A stretch of DNA of 64,000 nt from Lactococcus garvieae (GCF_016027715.1 NZ_CP065691.1:901954-965953); one strand, 5' to 3'. Positions 28,963 to 38,597 are shown, counted from the first letter of the stretch. Notes: a model not told the origin generated them from the sequence alone. Made by a program: numbers and translations.

Positions 28963-29772
28963 TTATAAATAATCTGAAATTCTATCGCGAATCTTCATAT
29001 GCATATTTGCTCCAATTGTAAGCAAAATTATTAACAATAGAATAAAACTCAAGTTATACATCCCTTTTTCCCAAAACCACATTCTCCCAAAAGCAATGTC
29101 TCTAAAGCCTTCAATAAGATAGTAAAAAGGGTTTATCAGTTGAGACTGGATTAAAATTTGAGGAATTATTTTAAAATGATTCAAAGAAAAAATTACACCT
29201 GAGCCATACATTAAAAATCTGAAAATATAGTTCAAAAAGAATTTAAAATCAGGAAAAACAACTTCTATCGAAGAACACACAAGGGCCATTGTTAATGAAA
29301 AAAGTATCAACATAGGGAAATAATATAATAATTGCAACCAATATAGTGAGGGATAATATCCCGAAAACATTGCAATAACTAGGCCCATACCAACCATGAT
29401 ATAAAGCTCCGTTAAAAAGCCAAACATGGAGGCTGTCGGCATAATACTCACTGGAAACTTCATTTTTGCTGTTGTCTTAAACTGGGTGGACACACTCTTT
29501 GCACCCGTTACGATAACGTGTTGCATAAAAGAGTACACCCCCATACCGATAAACATCCAAGAAAGAGGTGGCAATCCATCCGGAGCCGAACGTTGCATGA
29601 GTACTCCAAAGATTATATAGTTGATTGCCAGTTGTACCAATGGATCAAGAATTTCCCAGATTCTTCCAAACCTGCTTTGCATTGAGGTGCTTTTAGTACT
29701 GTATTTTGATAGATTAATAGCTATCGGAAAATATTTAACTTGTTCTTTAAGATAAAGAATAGCGTCTTGCAT
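28963..29772 (-). CDS. tagG: Teichoic acid/polysaccharide ABC transporter permease
   Basis: Membrane subunit that flips the undecaprenyl-linked polymer outward with TagH. The 269-residue protein has six predicted membrane segments and the ABC-2 features RFGRIWEILDPLVQLAI near residue 40 and a C-terminal YLIEGFRDIAFGRMWF. Its ATG shares one base with the tagH stop codon (TAATG), so the two subunits are translationally coupled. Confidence 0.92.
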   Translation of the reverse strand: MQDAILYLKEQVKYFPIAINLSKYSTKSTSMQSRFGRIWEILDPLVQLAINYIIFGVLMQRSAPDGLPPLSWMFIGMGVYSFMQHVIVTGAKSVSTQFKTTAKMKFPVSIMPTASMFGFLTELYIMVGMGLVIAMFSGYYPSLYWLQLLYYFPMLILFSLTMALVCSSIEVVFPDFKFFLNYIFRFLMYGSGVIFSLNHFKIIPQILIQSQLINPFYYLIEGFRDIAFGRMWFWEKGMYNLSFILLLIILLTIGANMHMKIRDRISDYL

Positions 29773-31178
29773 TATTGTATTACTCCTTCACCTGTTTGAG
29801 CCGTTGTGAATTCTCCTGAGACAGGTAAGTTTATTGTTTGTCCTGGTTGAATGATATTAAAATCGATATCTGGGTTGGCTGTTTGTATTTCCTCCACAGT
29901 TAAACCCTTACTTTCTGCAATGCTCCCTAAGGATTCTCCTGCTTGTACCTCATAAGTGGTTTGAGGGATAGAACTCGAACTCGCTGTAGTTTCACTTGAA
30001 CTATGAACTTCACTATTTGACTGATTTGTTGCATTTTCCGATATAGAACTTGAGGGAACACTTGAAGAAGTTGTCATTTCTTCTTTACTGTGCTGCTTAC
30101 TGTTTCTATTTTCTACAGACGAATGCTTTGCTTTAAAAAGATGTTGAGTGAAAAGCTCTACTGGATGTGCAATAGATTCTCTTAAAGTCGTGTTACTTAA
30201 AGAAACTAAGGTAATCCATATAAAAACAAATGCACAACATCCCAACACAATTTTGGAGATGAAAGAAAGCTTATGATTATCTTTCTTATTTCTCAAAACT
30301 TCTGTAACTTCTCGTGTTACTCGACGGCTTCTCGAGGGATTTTGACTTATAATTTCTTTTCTTAGACTTTCAACAGAATAATTAAATTGTGCTTGCCTTT
30401 GCTCTTGTTTGTAATTCTCTTGCTCTTTTTTAGAAAGCCCCTTAAACCAACGCACAAATTTTTCATATTCTGGAAGCACTTCCTCGGGCTTTCCATACTG
30501 CTTAACCTCTCCGTAGTTTAACCATATGACCCGATCGCACCATTCTTTTATGGTTCTCATATCATGTGAAACCAATAAAATTGTTTTACCCTTGTCACGA
30601 AATTCAAACATTTTCTTTTGTGATTTATCAACAAAGGTTTTGTCCCCTACTGATAATCCTTCATCAATAATCATAATATCTGGATCCTGATGCACCATAA
30701 TAGAAAAACCAAGTTTTGCTTTCATACCAGATGAATAAGTTTTAACGGGTTGATCGATAAAAGGGCCTAACTCAGAAAATGCGATGATTTCATCCATCTT
30801 CGCTTTTATCTCTTTATTTTTCATCCCGACCATCAGTGCTTTTAGACGTATATTCTCACGTCCAGAAAGGTTATTCTGCAAGCCAGCATGCGCCGCAATA
30901 ATTGAAACGTCTCCATTTATCTCTACTTGCCCTGTTGTCTGGGCAATTTGTCCACTGATGATATTTGAAAGTGTTGATTTACCTGCACCATTAAGACCGA
31001 TGACCCCAACACATTCTCCTTCGTGTATTTCAAAACTTACATTACGCAAGGCCCAGAAATCTTTTTTTTCCTTTTCATTGGTGCTAATTAATGATTTTGC
31101 CTTGTTGAGACTACTTTTCACGGGTAGCATTTCAAATTTTTTGGATAAAAATTGGGCTTTTATTTTACTGACCTTCAC
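29772..31178 (-). CDS. tagH: Teichoic acid/polysaccharide ABC transporter ATP-binding protein with extracellular LysM domain
   Basis: ATPase of the polymer exporter and first gene of the operon. Start is GTG with GGAAGGA upstream. The ABC domain (about 1-250) has Walker A GLNGAGKST, signature YSSGMKAKLGF and Walker B IMIIDEGLSVGD. A basic linker leads to one membrane segment (about 312-332), a Ser/Thr-rich stretch (about 365-410) and a LysM domain (about 411-458; YEVQAGESLGSIAESKGLT). Only the C-terminal part is outside the cell. TagH proteins often carry C-terminal wall-binding extensions; LysM would bind peptidoglycan and place the exporter at the wall. At 468 residues it is much longer than a bare ATPase. 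Confidence 0.92.
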   Translation of the reverse strand: MKVSKIKAQFLSKKFEMLPVKSSLNKAKSLISTNEKEKKDFWALRNVSFEIHEGECVGVIGLNGAGKSTLSNIISGQIAQTTGQVEINGDVSIIAAHAGLQNNLSGRENIRLKALMVGMKNKEIKAKMDEIIAFSELGPFIDQPVKTYSSGMKAKLGFSIMVHQDPDIMIIDEGLSVGDKTFVDKSQKKMFEFRDKGKTILLVSHDMRTIKEWCDRVIWLNYGEVKQYGKPEEVLPEYEKFVRWFKGLSKKEQENYKQEQRQAQFNYSVESLRKEIISQNPSRSRRVTREVTEVLRNKKDNHKLSFISKIVLGCCAFVFIWITLVSLSNTTLRESIAHPVELFTQHLFKAKHSSVENRNSKQHSKEEMTTSSSVPSSSISENATNQSNSEVHSSSETTASSSSIPQTTYEVQAGESLGSIAESKGLTVEEIQTANPDIDFNIIQPGQTINLPVSGEFTTAQTGEGVIQ

Positions 31179-31235
31179 TTGTTATTCCTTCCAGCTGGTT
31201 AAGTTTTCTCATACTTTTAATATTTTCCCTTTCTT

Positions 31236-31241
31236 ATTATA
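31236..31241 (-). promoter_or_regulatory. Probable -10 box of the polymer operon
   Basis: Minus-strand TATAAT about 60 bases before the tagH GTG. The -35 (CTGTAT) is poor. This is the only good -10 before the 12-gene run. Confidence 0.4.
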
Positions 31242-31374
31242 ATATTTTTTTTATAATAATACAGCTCTCACTCGTAAATAATTTCACATTATTAAATAAT
31301 TCCCTAAAGAAACTTTACAATGTAATAATGCTTGAAGAAATAGGCACAAACCCTTATGTTCGTTTTTGACGTAT

Positions 31375-31581
31375 TTAAGTTTGGTTATTCTTCCCTAAAA
31401 CGATTTCATCATAAGTGATGTTAAAAAGAGCCAATATCCTTTCTAACTTTTCCTGCGATACATGAGAAGAATCTTTTTCTAAACGCTCTAAGCAATCGAC
31501 ATCCATACCTAGTTTGTAAGCCAACTCTTTTTTTGACAAGTTTTTTTCTCTTCTCAGTTCTTCTAAAGAACGCTGAATCAT
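31375..31581 (-). CDS. Small XRE-type helix-turn-helix protein
   Basis: A 68-residue DNA-binding protein consisting of little more than the helix-turn-helix: SLEELRREKNLSKKELAYKLG, then MDVDCLERLEKD. The start at 31581 is chosen because GGGAG lies five bases upstream; an in-frame ATG slightly upstream has no such site. It is divergent from another XRE gene across 130 bases. No toxin partner is seen. Target unknown. Confidence 0.78.
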   Translation of the reverse strand: MIQRSLEELRREKNLSKKELAYKLGMDVDCLERLEKDSSHVSQEKLERILALFNITYDEIVLGKNNQT

Positions 31582-31678
31582 TAGAACTCCCATCTTAATT
31601 TTACTGTAAATTACATATAAACATTATAATTATAATACGTTTTTAACGAATAATAAAGAGGCAACTTAGCTTTTGTTC

Positions 31679-31707
31679 TTGATTACTGCCCTATTTCACG
31701 CTATAAT
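31679..31707 (+). promoter_or_regulatory. Promoter of the 117-aa XRE gene, leaderless geometry
   Basis: TTGATT, 17 bases, perfect TATAAT, then exactly six bases and ATG. There is no Shine-Dalgarno sequence. Confidence 0.7.
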
Positions 31708-31713
31708 AAGTTC

Positions 31714-32067
31714 ATGGAAAATCAAGAACAACGCGCCATTATCGCAGCCAATATAAAAAAATATATTCAGAAAAGTGGAGTGAAACAAAAAGATTTCGCT
31801 GCTAAAATTGGAGTTGTTCCATCCACTTTATCTGATTACCTCAATATGCGTATCATGCCTTCGCAAGGTGTCATTCAAAGAATGGCAGATTTTTTTGGGG
31901 TAGATAAATCTGATATAGATACTACCTACAAAAATAAATTATCCCTAAATTTGGATAGTTTAATTGATGAAGCACTTTTTTATAAAACAGAAGTTATTGA
32001 AGAGCGAGACCGCCAATTCTTCAAAAATGTTTTGGATGCTTATTATAAGAGTAAAAATATTACTTAA
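31714..32067 (+). CDS. XRE family transcriptional regulator
   Basis: A 117-residue regulator with an N-terminal cro/cI-type helix-turn-helix (about residues 10-65; VKQKDFAAKIGVVPSTLSDYL) and a short C-terminal acidic helix. It has no peptidase or dimerisation domain of phage cI size, so it is not a full prophage repressor. The message is probably leaderless. Function and targets unknown. Confidence 0.85.
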   Translation: MENQEQRAIIAANIKKYIQKSGVKQKDFAAKIGVVPSTLSDYLNMRIMPSQGVIQRMADFFGVDKSDIDTTYKNKLSLNLDSLIDEALFYKTEVIEERDRQFFKNVLDAYYKSKNIT

Positions 32068-32276
32068 ATATATTTTGATGTATCCCGACCTTTCAGGGTC
32101 TTTTTATATACTTTGATTTCTCATTTTATACAAAAAATATCACGAGTAAGTTTATAAAAAAAGTTTTCTAAAAGTGGTATAATATGAAGCGACTATACAT
32201 CGCATGTATTGTATTCTATTATAAGAAAGGTTATCTTAAAAGTTTTTACTTTTATAAACGATAAGAAAAAAATATT

Positions 32277-33305
32277 TTGAATATTAATGATTTTGATTTT
32301 AATTTACCTGAAGAACTCATTGCCCAAACTCCACTGGAACAACGCTCTGAATCACGTCTCTTAATCCTTGATAAAGAGACGCATTCAATGGACGACAAAC
32401 ATTTCTACGATATAGTAGATGAGCTTAACCCTGGGGATGCTCTGGTTCTTAATAACACGCGTGTCCTCCCTGCTCGTCTCTATGGAGTAAAGCCTGAGAC
32501 ACAAGGGCATGTAGAACTCTTGCTTCTTAAAAATACTGAAGGGGATCAATGGGAAACCCTCGCAAAACCCGCTAAACGCATGCGCGTTGGGCAAGAACTT
32601 TCTTTTGGGGATGGTCGCTTAAAAGCAACGGTTGTTGAGGAACTCGAGCATGGTGGTCGTATCGTTGAATTTAGTTATGATGGTATCTTCCTCGAAGTTT
32701 TGGAAAGCTTAGGAGAAATGCCACTTCCACCTTATATTCATGAAAAACTAGAAGATCAAGAACGTTATCAAACAGTCTTTGCAAAAGAGAATGGTTCTGC
32801 AGCTGCTCCAACAGCAGGCTTGCATTACACACCCGAACTATTAGACCAAATTCGTGCTAAAGGTGTACACATCGTTGAGCTAACGCTACATGTAGGCTTA
32901 GGAACCTTCCGCCCTGTAAGTGTAGACAATATTGATGAACACCAAATGCACAGTGAATTCTATCAACTCTCGGAGGAGGCAGCAGCAACACTTCGTGCAG
33001 TCAAAGCTTCAGGACACCGTGTAATCGCTTGTGGCACAACTTCGATCCGTACTTTGGAAACCATTGGTACTAAATTCGACGGTGATATTCAAGCCGACTC
33101 TGGTTGGACAGACATCTTTATCAAACCTGGTTATCAATGGAAAGTGGTTGATGCTTTCAATACAAATTTCCACTTACCAAAATCTACTTTAGTTATGCTG
33201 GTTGCTGCTTTTGCTGGACAAGATTTTATTTTAGAAGCTTACCAACATGCAATTGATGAGCATTACCGCTTCTTCAGCTTTGGCGATGCTATGTTTGTAA
33301 AATAA
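32277..33305 (+). CDS. queA: S-adenosylmethionine:tRNA ribosyltransferase-isomerase
   Basis: Adds the ribosyl moiety of SAM to preQ1 in tRNA, making epoxyqueuosine at position 34. The 342-residue protein has the family start [35 protein letters not shown] and [11 protein letters not shown]. The start is TTG; no ATG is in frame and the upstream sequence has no clear ribosome site, so initiation may be weak. The next gene begins right after the stop codon. Confidence 0.95.
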   Translation: MNINDFDFNLPEELIAQTPLEQRSESRLLILDKETHSMDDKHFYDIVDELNPGDALVLNNTRVLPARLYGVKPETQGHVELLLLKNTEGDQWETLAKPAKRMRVGQELSFGDGRLKATVVEELEHGGRIVEFSYDGIFLEVLESLGEMPLPPYIHEKLEDQERYQTVFAKENGSAAAPTAGLHYTPELLDQIRAKGVHIVELTLHVGLGTFRPVSVDNIDEHQMHSEFYQLSEEAAATLRAVKASGHRVIACGTTSIRTLETIGTKFDGDIQADSGWTDIFIKPGYQWKVVDAFNTNFHLPKSTLVMLVAAFAGQDFILEAYQHAIDEHYRFFSFGDAMFVK

Positions 33306-33884
33306 ATGAGCTTTCTTAATTTAGCACTGACCAGAGAGTTCATTTCTATCTTATCCGATGGACAAATTACAGAAAATGGTCAAGCCATTCGGAGACATTT
33401 TAAAAAGTTTTATGTAAGTCCAAAGGGCTTTGTGATAGGTATCACTGGTTATCATAAAATTACCGAAGAAATCCTGGTTCAAATTCATTATCAGCCCCAA
33501 CTTGACCCCCAGCAAGCCCAGAGCTTTCTTACAACTGCCTTAGACCGTTACAAAGATAAAAGGGCTGGGTTATTAGCCAAGAAAGTAGCCTATAATGCAG
33601 TCATTGCCTTTTACAGTAATGGAGTGCCCAAAGCTCGAACTTTTCATATAGAGGAAGGAAAACTTACCACAAGAGATTATTCGGGCTCTAGCTTAATTTC
33701 TTTTCCTCCAGATGATATTGATTTTGATCCGAATAAGATTATTAGTACATATCTGAAAAATAATCAAGCCCTTTTACCTAAAATACAACTTCTACAAAGA
33801 AATGCACTTTATAGAATTGCCGAGTGTTCTCAAACTGTAAACAAAACAGTTTTTCAAGAAATAATCAAAAGAGATGTGTCTTAA
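33306..33884 (+). CDS. Conserved hypothetical protein linked to queA, possibly Ntn-hydrolase-like
   Basis: A 192-residue soluble protein whose ATG directly follows the queA stop codon. The segments ISILSDGQITENG, KKFYVSPKGFVIGITGYHK and a helix pair resemble the start of proteasome-like Ntn hydrolases in order, but the nucleophile residue is not at the N-terminus, so it may be a degenerate fold or unrelated. Cotranscription suggests a link to tRNA modification, unproven. Ends at a strong hairpin. Confidence 0.75.
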   Translation: MSFLNLALTREFISILSDGQITENGQAIRRHFKKFYVSPKGFVIGITGYHKITEEILVQIHYQPQLDPQQAQSFLTTALDRYKDKRAGLLAKKVAYNAVIAFYSNGVPKARTFHIEEGKLTTRDYSGSSLISFPPDDIDFDPNKIISTYLKNNQALLPKIQLLQRNALYRIAECSQTVNKTVFQEIIKRDVS

Positions 33885-33899
33885 GTGACGCATCTCTTT
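33867..33899 (+). terminator. Terminator after the queA unit
   Basis: AAAAGAGATGTGTC and GACGCATCTCTTT around a six-base loop, followed by GTTT. The 5' arm overlaps the end of the gene. Confidence 0.7.
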
Positions 33900-33936
33900 G
33901 TTTATATCTCATATATTGCTCTTCTTTATCTAAAAA

Positions 33937-33957
33937 AACTTTCCGATATGGAAAGTT
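33937..33957 (-). terminator. Terminator of bioY
   Basis: AACTTTCC, loop, GGAAAGTT, followed on the minus strand by a run of T. Confidence 0.8.
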
Positions 33958-33968
33958 CCGAGTTTAAA

Positions 33969-34517
33969 CTATTTTGAAAAATATGTATTGGTTTTAAAAA
34001 GAATATTCAACAATGCGACTGCTACTCCTGCTACAATCACTGCTTTGATAATCGCACCAAGAATAAAAGGAAGAAATCCAACACTAAAAGCAGTACCCCA
34101 AGAAGCGCCAATAAAAAATTTCAGCCAAATAGTCCCTAAGACGAGAATCAAAAATTGAGCGCCAAGATTCGTTAATAAAATTGATATGAATTTTCGCTCT
34201 GTTTTCAAGAGAAAATAAGAAAGGAGAGGTGCAACTAAAATGAAAGAAAATAAAAATCCACCTGTTGGTCCAAATAAAGCACCCATGCCTGAGGCTCCAC
34301 CAGCAAAAACAGGTAAGCCTACTGCTCCTAAAACAAGATAAGTGAGCAGTGCAAAAAAACTTTCACGTGGCTGTAAGAGTGTAGCAATCAGCCCAATAGC
34401 CAGAGTTTGTAAAGTAATAGGAACAATACCCACAGGAATAGCTAGAGGTGACAAAACTGCAACTATAGCAGCTCCTAAAGCAATAAGAGTAATAGAATAC
34501 GTTTGTGAAATTTTCAT
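33969..34517 (-). CDS. bioY: Biotin transporter BioY (ECF S component)
   Basis: Substrate-binding membrane subunit of an energy-coupling-factor transporter for biotin. The 182-residue protein starts at 34517, where AAGGAC provides a ribosome site; a longer in-frame start to 34574 lacks one. Six hydrophobic segments and the GPTGGFLFSFI motif are typical. No biotin synthesis genes and no ECF ATPase genes are near, so the cell probably imports biotin using a shared ECF module. Confidence 0.92.
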   Translation of the reverse strand: MKISQTYSITLIALGAAIVAVLSPLAIPVGIVPITLQTLAIGLIATLLQPRESFFALLTYLVLGAVGLPVFAGGASGMGALFGPTGGFLFSFILVAPLLSYFLLKTERKFISILLTNLGAQFLILVLGTIWLKFFIGASWGTAFSVGFLPFILGAIIKAVIVAGVAVALLNILFKTNTYFSK

Positions 34518-34605
34518 AAAAAAGTCCTTTTGTTTTATAGGTAAAATTATATCAGCTTTCATAAAATAATACAATTTTAAACACTGGCATACCTTAAAAA
34601 ATAAA

Positions 34606-34634
34606 AAAAGACAGTCTATTTAAACTGTCCTTTA
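34606..34634 (-). terminator. Terminator of the pyr operon
   Basis: On the minus strand AAAGGACAGT, loop, ACTGTC and TTTTTTT, just past the carA stop codon. Confidence 0.75.
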
Positions 34635-34637
34635 TTT

Positions 34638-35708
34638 TTATTTCTGATCTTCATCCATCATATCCATGAAATCATCAAATAAGTAACTCGCATCATGCGG
34701 GCCAGGTGCTGCGTCTGGATGGAACTGCACTGAGAAAGCGGGATAGCGTTTATGGCGAACCCCTTCAATCGATTGATCATTGATTTCCATATGAGTAATC
34801 AAAAGATCCTCTGGCAAATCTTCTCCTGAAACAGCGTAACCATGGTTCTGACTTGTAAAGTCAATTCTTCCTGTGGCAATCTCTCTCACAGCATGATTAA
34901 AGCCTCGATGTCCAAATTTCATCTTATAGGTTGTAGCACCATTGGCCAAACTGAAAAGTTGATGCCCTAGACAGATTCCAAAAATAGGAAGTTTACCTTG
35001 GATATTTTGAATCATCTCCACAGCTTGAGGCACATCTGTTGGGTCGCCTGGGCCATTACTAAGCATCACACCATCTGGATTCATATCCAAGATTTCCTCT
35101 GCAGTTGTATTGTAAGGAACTACTGTGATATTACAGTTACGTTTAGAAAGCTCACGTAAAATTGAATGCTTGAGTCCAAAGTCAACTACAACTACCTTTC
35201 TTCCTGTATTTGGGGAAGAATACGCAGTGAGTGTACTGCTTTTTTCAACTTGATTATTGGGTAATACCGTAGCTTTAAGTTGACTCATCTGATGGTCAAT
35301 TTCGTCTTTGGCATTTACTAAAGCTGCCTTCATTGTCCCATGCTGGCGTATAATTTTTGTTAAGGCACGCGTATCAATTCCTGCAATACCCGGAATATTT
35401 TTTGCCTCTAAAAATTCATCTAAGGACATCTGCATTCTCCAATTTGAAGGACGACGAGCTGCTTCACTCACAACGACCGCCTTGCAACTTGGATGAATAG
35501 ATTCATAGTCATCACGATTGACGCCATAATTTCCAACTAATGGATATGTAAAAGTCAAAATTTGCCCATTATAGGATTGGTCCGTAATAGACTCTTGGTA
35601 ACCCGTCATTCCTGTACTAAAGACAAGTTCACCAGTTATATCTGAGCTGGCACCAATTGCTTGCCCCTCAAAGATCGTTCCATCTTCCAATATTAACAGT
35701 CGTTTCAT
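34638..35708 (-). CDS. carA: Carbamoyl-phosphate synthase small chain
   Basis: Glutaminase subunit that supplies ammonia to CarB for carbamoyl phosphate. The 356-residue protein starts at 35708 behind GGAGG; a start four codons upstream lacks spacing. The class I amidotransferase domain carries the cysteine in GICLGHQL and the histidine and glutamine-region [11 protein letters not shown]. In L. lactis the same gene ends the pyrRPB-carA operon and serves both pyrimidine and arginine synthesis. carB is not in the window. Confidence 0.96.
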   Translation of the reverse strand: MKRLLILEDGTIFEGQAIGASSDITGELVFSTGMTGYQESITDQSYNGQILTFTYPLVGNYGVNRDDYESIHPSCKAVVVSEAARRPSNWRMQMSLDEFLEAKNIPGIAGIDTRALTKIIRQHGTMKAALVNAKDEIDHQMSQLKATVLPNNQVEKSSTLTAYSSPNTGRKVVVVDFGLKHSILRELSKRNCNITVVPYNTTAEEILDMNPDGVMLSNGPGDPTDVPQAVEMIQNIQGKLPIFGICLGHQLFSLANGATTYKMKFGHRGFNHAVREIATGRIDFTSQNHGYAVSGEDLPEDLLITHMEINDQSIEGVRHKRYPAFSVQFHPDAAPGPHDASYLFDDFMDMMDEDQK

Positions 35709-35725
35709 AGGTTCCTCCAATATTT

Positions 35726-36655
35726 CTAAGCTTTCTCACGCAATACAGCTTCTAAAATAGCCATACGTGTGTAAACACCGTTCGTCATTTGCTGAACGAT
35801 GCGGCTCTTAGAACATTCGACTAAACTATCAGCAATCTCAACATCGCGATTAACGGGCGCTGGGTGCATAATGATTGCCGTATCACGGAGCTGTCCTGCA
35901 CGCTCTGCAGTTAAGCCGTATCGGTCATGATAATCTTCTTTCGAGATAATATCTCCAGCAGTATGGCGCTCATATTGTACACGTAGTAACATATGGACAT
36001 CAAGTTCTGGCAAAATCTCATCAAGATGAGCATAACTTCCATACGCACCAAACTCTTCTTCTTTGTACCATTTTTCTGGTCCTGTGAAGTAGATTTGGGC
36101 GCCTAATTTATTGAGCATCATCATGTTTGATTTGGCGACGCGCGAGTGTGTAAGATCACCTGAAATAGCAATCTTCAAGCCCTCAAACTTACCAAATTCT
36201 TCATAAATCGTCATCAAATCAAGCAAACATTGACTTGGGTGTTGGCCACTACCATCACCACCATTAACGATTGCACAATTGATACTGTCTGAATTAATCA
36301 ACTGATCGTAGTAATGTTCTTCAGAAGAGCGAATCACACAAACTTCAACGCCAAGTGCGTCTAAGGTTAAAATTGTATCGTATAGTGTTTCACCTTTGCT
36401 AAGCGCACTTGTACCGACATCAAATTCAAGGACATCTAATCCTAATTTACGCTCGGCAATGTGGAAAGAATTATGTGTACGTGTGCTGTTTTCAAAAAAG
36501 AGATTCGAAGTGAAAATCTGACGATCATTTTCAAATTTTGCTGTCCCTTTTTTAAATTCAGAAGCACGTTTGATTAAAGCCATCACTTCTTCTGTTGATA
36601 GAACTTCCATACTTGTCAAATTTGACAAGCTTACTAAACCATTTGTTACTGACAT
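35726..36655 (-). CDS. pyrB: Aspartate carbamoyltransferase catalytic subunit
   Basis: Makes carbamoyl aspartate from carbamoyl phosphate and aspartate. The 309-residue protein has [12 protein letters not shown] for phosphate binding, LLRVQYERH and [15 protein letters not shown] lies seven bases before the ATG. The upstream 110-base gap to pyrP holds an RNA hairpin with the loop element CAGAGAG. Confidence 0.97.
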   Translation of the reverse strand: MSVTNGLVSLSNLTSMEVLSTEEVMALIKRASEFKKGTAKFENDRQIFTSNLFFENSTRTHNSFHIAERKLGLDVLEFDVGTSALSKGETLYDTILTLDALGVEVCVIRSSEEHYYDQLINSDSINCAIVNGGDGSGQHPSQCLLDLMTIYEEFGKFEGLKIAISGDLTHSRVAKSNMMMLNKLGAQIYFTGPEKWYKEEEFGAYGSYAHLDEILPELDVHMLLRVQYERHTAGDIISKEDYHDRYGLTAERAGQLRDTAIIMHPAPVNRDVEIADSLVECSKSRIVQQMTNGVYTRMAILEAVLREKA

Positions 36656-36671
36656 TATAGGTCTCCTTTAC

Positions 36672-36705
36672 CCTGATCGCACTCTCTCTGTAGTGCGATT
36701 TTTTA
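36672..36705 (-). promoter_or_regulatory. Hairpin upstream of pyrB, possible PyrR-type or readthrough control element
   Basis: On the minus strand ATCGCACT, a loop carrying ACAGAGAG, and AGTGCGAT lie just before the pyrB ribosome site. CAGAGAG also occurs in the canonical PyrR-binding loop ahead of pyrR. On the plus strand the same hairpin ends in TTTTTT and looks like an intrinsic terminator, so it may alternatively stop antisense transcripts. Confidence 0.4.
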
Positions 36706-36766
36706 AATGTTGATGAACGACAATGATTTGCTCCGAGATTTGTCTTTCCCAAAGCAAATCTCTATA

Positions 36767-38053
36767 CTAAGCTTCTTCTGGTAGAACCAGATTAAGCACA
36801 ATACCAATAATAGTAGCAATCGCTACAGATGAAATCTGTAGATTTTGCGTGATATCAAGTACCATACCGCCAATACCGATGACGAGTACGACACTTGAGA
36901 TTAATAGATTACGTTTGATGTCAAAGTTGATTTTATTCTCCACAATGATTTTCAAACCACTCGCTGCAATTACCCCGAAGAGTGCAATAGAAGCACCGCC
37001 GATAACAGGACTCGGGATAGAAGTCAACAAGGCTGTCAATTTTCCAATGAAGCTTACAATTACTGCAAGTACTGCTGCTCCAGCGATAACATAGATAGAA
37101 TGAATCTTTGTAATGGCCATTACACCGATGTTTTCACCGTATGAAGTTACAGGCGGCGCACCAATAAATGACGCAATAACCTGTGCCACACCATCACCAG
37201 CTAAAGTTCGGTCAAGACCAGGCTCTTTGAAATAGTCTTTGCCAGTCAAAGAATTTAACACCATGATGTGTCCAAAATGTTCAGTCATGGTAACAAAAGC
37301 TATAGGTGCCATAGTCAAGATAGCAGAAGGATAAAATGCCCATTTATAACTTAGAAACGGAATTTCCATGGTTGGAAGTGACAACCAGTTAGCTTGTGCA
37401 ACATTTGAAAAATCAACGATACTTTGGCCTGTAACTTTACCAATGATAATAGCTGCAACATATCCTGTCACAATTCCGAGCAGGATAGGAACAACGGACA
37501 AGAAACCTTTACCGTAGATGCTGAAAATAACAATAGCCATCACAGTAATCATCGATATTGCTAAGAAAGGCAAGCTATAACCCGTCATCGCTCCAGGATT
37601 TGTATACATGGAGTCATTGATAGCTACGGGAGCCAATGAAAGTCCAATAACCATAACAATCGGGCCTACAACAATAGGAGGCAGAACACGATCAATCCAT
37701 CCCTGACCTGCAAAGCGAACAATAATCGCAACAAGCAAGTAAACTAAACCACCAGTTAAAGCACCTTGAGCAATTGCGGGCATGCCACCTTGCTTCATCA
37801 AAAGCTGCATTGCTCCGATATAGGCAAAACTAGAACCCATATAAGCTGGAACTTTAAAGCGTGTAACAGACATATGTGCTAGTGTGCCCAGCCCTGAACT
37901 AAGTAAAGCGATTGCTGGATCAATACCGACCAGAATCGGAACCAATACAGTTGAGCCAAACATGGCAAAGAGGTGTTGGAAAGATAGGCCAAACCATTGT
38001 CCGCCTTTTGGCTTCTCGTCAACTTTTAAAAGAATATCTGTATTACTCGCCAC
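36767..38053 (-). CDS. pyrP: Uracil permease (NCS2 family)
   Basis: Imports uracil across the membrane with protons. The 428-residue protein has 12-14 predicted membrane segments and the family motifs QHLFAMFGSTVLVP, GPIVMVIGLSLAP and GENIGVMAITK. It lies two bases after pyrR, matching the published lactococcal pyrRPB-carA operon. Start with GAG upstream is within the end of pyrR. Confidence 0.96.
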   Translation of the reverse strand: MASNTDILLKVDEKPKGGQWFGLSFQHLFAMFGSTVLVPILVGIDPAIALLSSGLGTLAHMSVTRFKVPAYMGSSFAYIGAMQLLMKQGGMPAIAQGALTGGLVYLLVAIIVRFAGQGWIDRVLPPIVVGPIVMVIGLSLAPVAINDSMYTNPGAMTGYSLPFLAISMITVMAIVIFSIYGKGFLSVVPILLGIVTGYVAAIIIGKVTGQSIVDFSNVAQANWLSLPTMEIPFLSYKWAFYPSAILTMAPIAFVTMTEHFGHIMVLNSLTGKDYFKEPGLDRTLAGDGVAQVIASFIGAPPVTSYGENIGVMAITKIHSIYVIAGAAVLAVIVSFIGKLTALLTSIPSPVIGGASIALFGVIAASGLKIIVENKINFDIKRNLLISSVVLVIGIGGMVLDITQNLQISSVAIATIIGIVLNLVLPEEA

Positions 38054-38055
38054 GA

Positions 38056-38580
38056 TTATGCCTCTTCTTTCTTGATCAAGATGCTGTCTTCACCATCGAT
38101 CTCTGTCATATTCACAATAATTTCTTCTCCCTGAGAAGTCGGAATGTTTTTCCCAACGTAGTCCGCGCGAATAGGTAATTCGCGGTGTCCCCGGTCAACA
38201 AGTACGGCAAGTTGAACACGCGCAGGGCGGCCACGTTCTACTAAACCATCAATTGCTGCACGAATGGTGCGCCCTGTATAAAGCACATCGTCTACCAGTA
38301 CTATATCTTTTCCTGTGATATCTACATTAATCTCTGTGGTATCTTCCGTTGCTTTTTTATCATCACGGAAAGGACGTGTATCTAACTCACCTAAAGGCAT
38401 GTCAATATTTTCCAACTGAGCCAAACGTTCTTGAATACGTTGTGCCAAGTATACTCCACGGGTTTTTATTCCAATAAGGACCAGTTTATCCAGTTCTTTG
38501 TTTCGCTCAATGATTTCATAAGTAATACGTGTAATCGCACGTTTCATTGTGATTTCATCAATGATTTCTTTTTTTGCCAT
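38056..38580 (-). CDS. pyrR: Pyrimidine operon attenuator and uracil phosphoribosyltransferase
   Basis: RNA-binding regulator that in the presence of UMP stabilises an anti-antiterminator in pyr leaders. The 174-residue protein starts at 38580 behind GGAG; an in-frame start four codons upstream lacks one. The PRPP site [18 protein letters not shown] is intact. It is the first gene of the operon and is preceded by its own target leader. Confidence 0.97.
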   Translation of the reverse strand: MAKKEIIDEITMKRAITRITYEIIERNKELDKLVLIGIKTRGVYLAQRIQERLAQLENIDMPLGELDTRPFRDDKKATEDTTEINVDITGKDIVLVDDVLYTGRTIRAAIDGLVERGRPARVQLAVLVDRGHRELPIRADYVGKNIPTSQGEEIIVNMTEIDGEDSILIKKEEA

Positions 38581-38597
38581 AAAACACTCCAATATAG

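Noticed and set aside
30784-31242. 152-codon plus-strand ORF
   Set aside because: Antisense to the tagH ATPase domain, with no ribosome site.
31375-32067. The two divergent XRE genes as a prophage switch
   Set aside because: No integrase, attachment site, or phage genes surround them, and both are short stand-alone regulators.
36558-36752. 64-codon minus-strand ORF across the pyrB start
   Set aside because: Overlaps pyrB in another frame and the hairpin region; no ribosome site.
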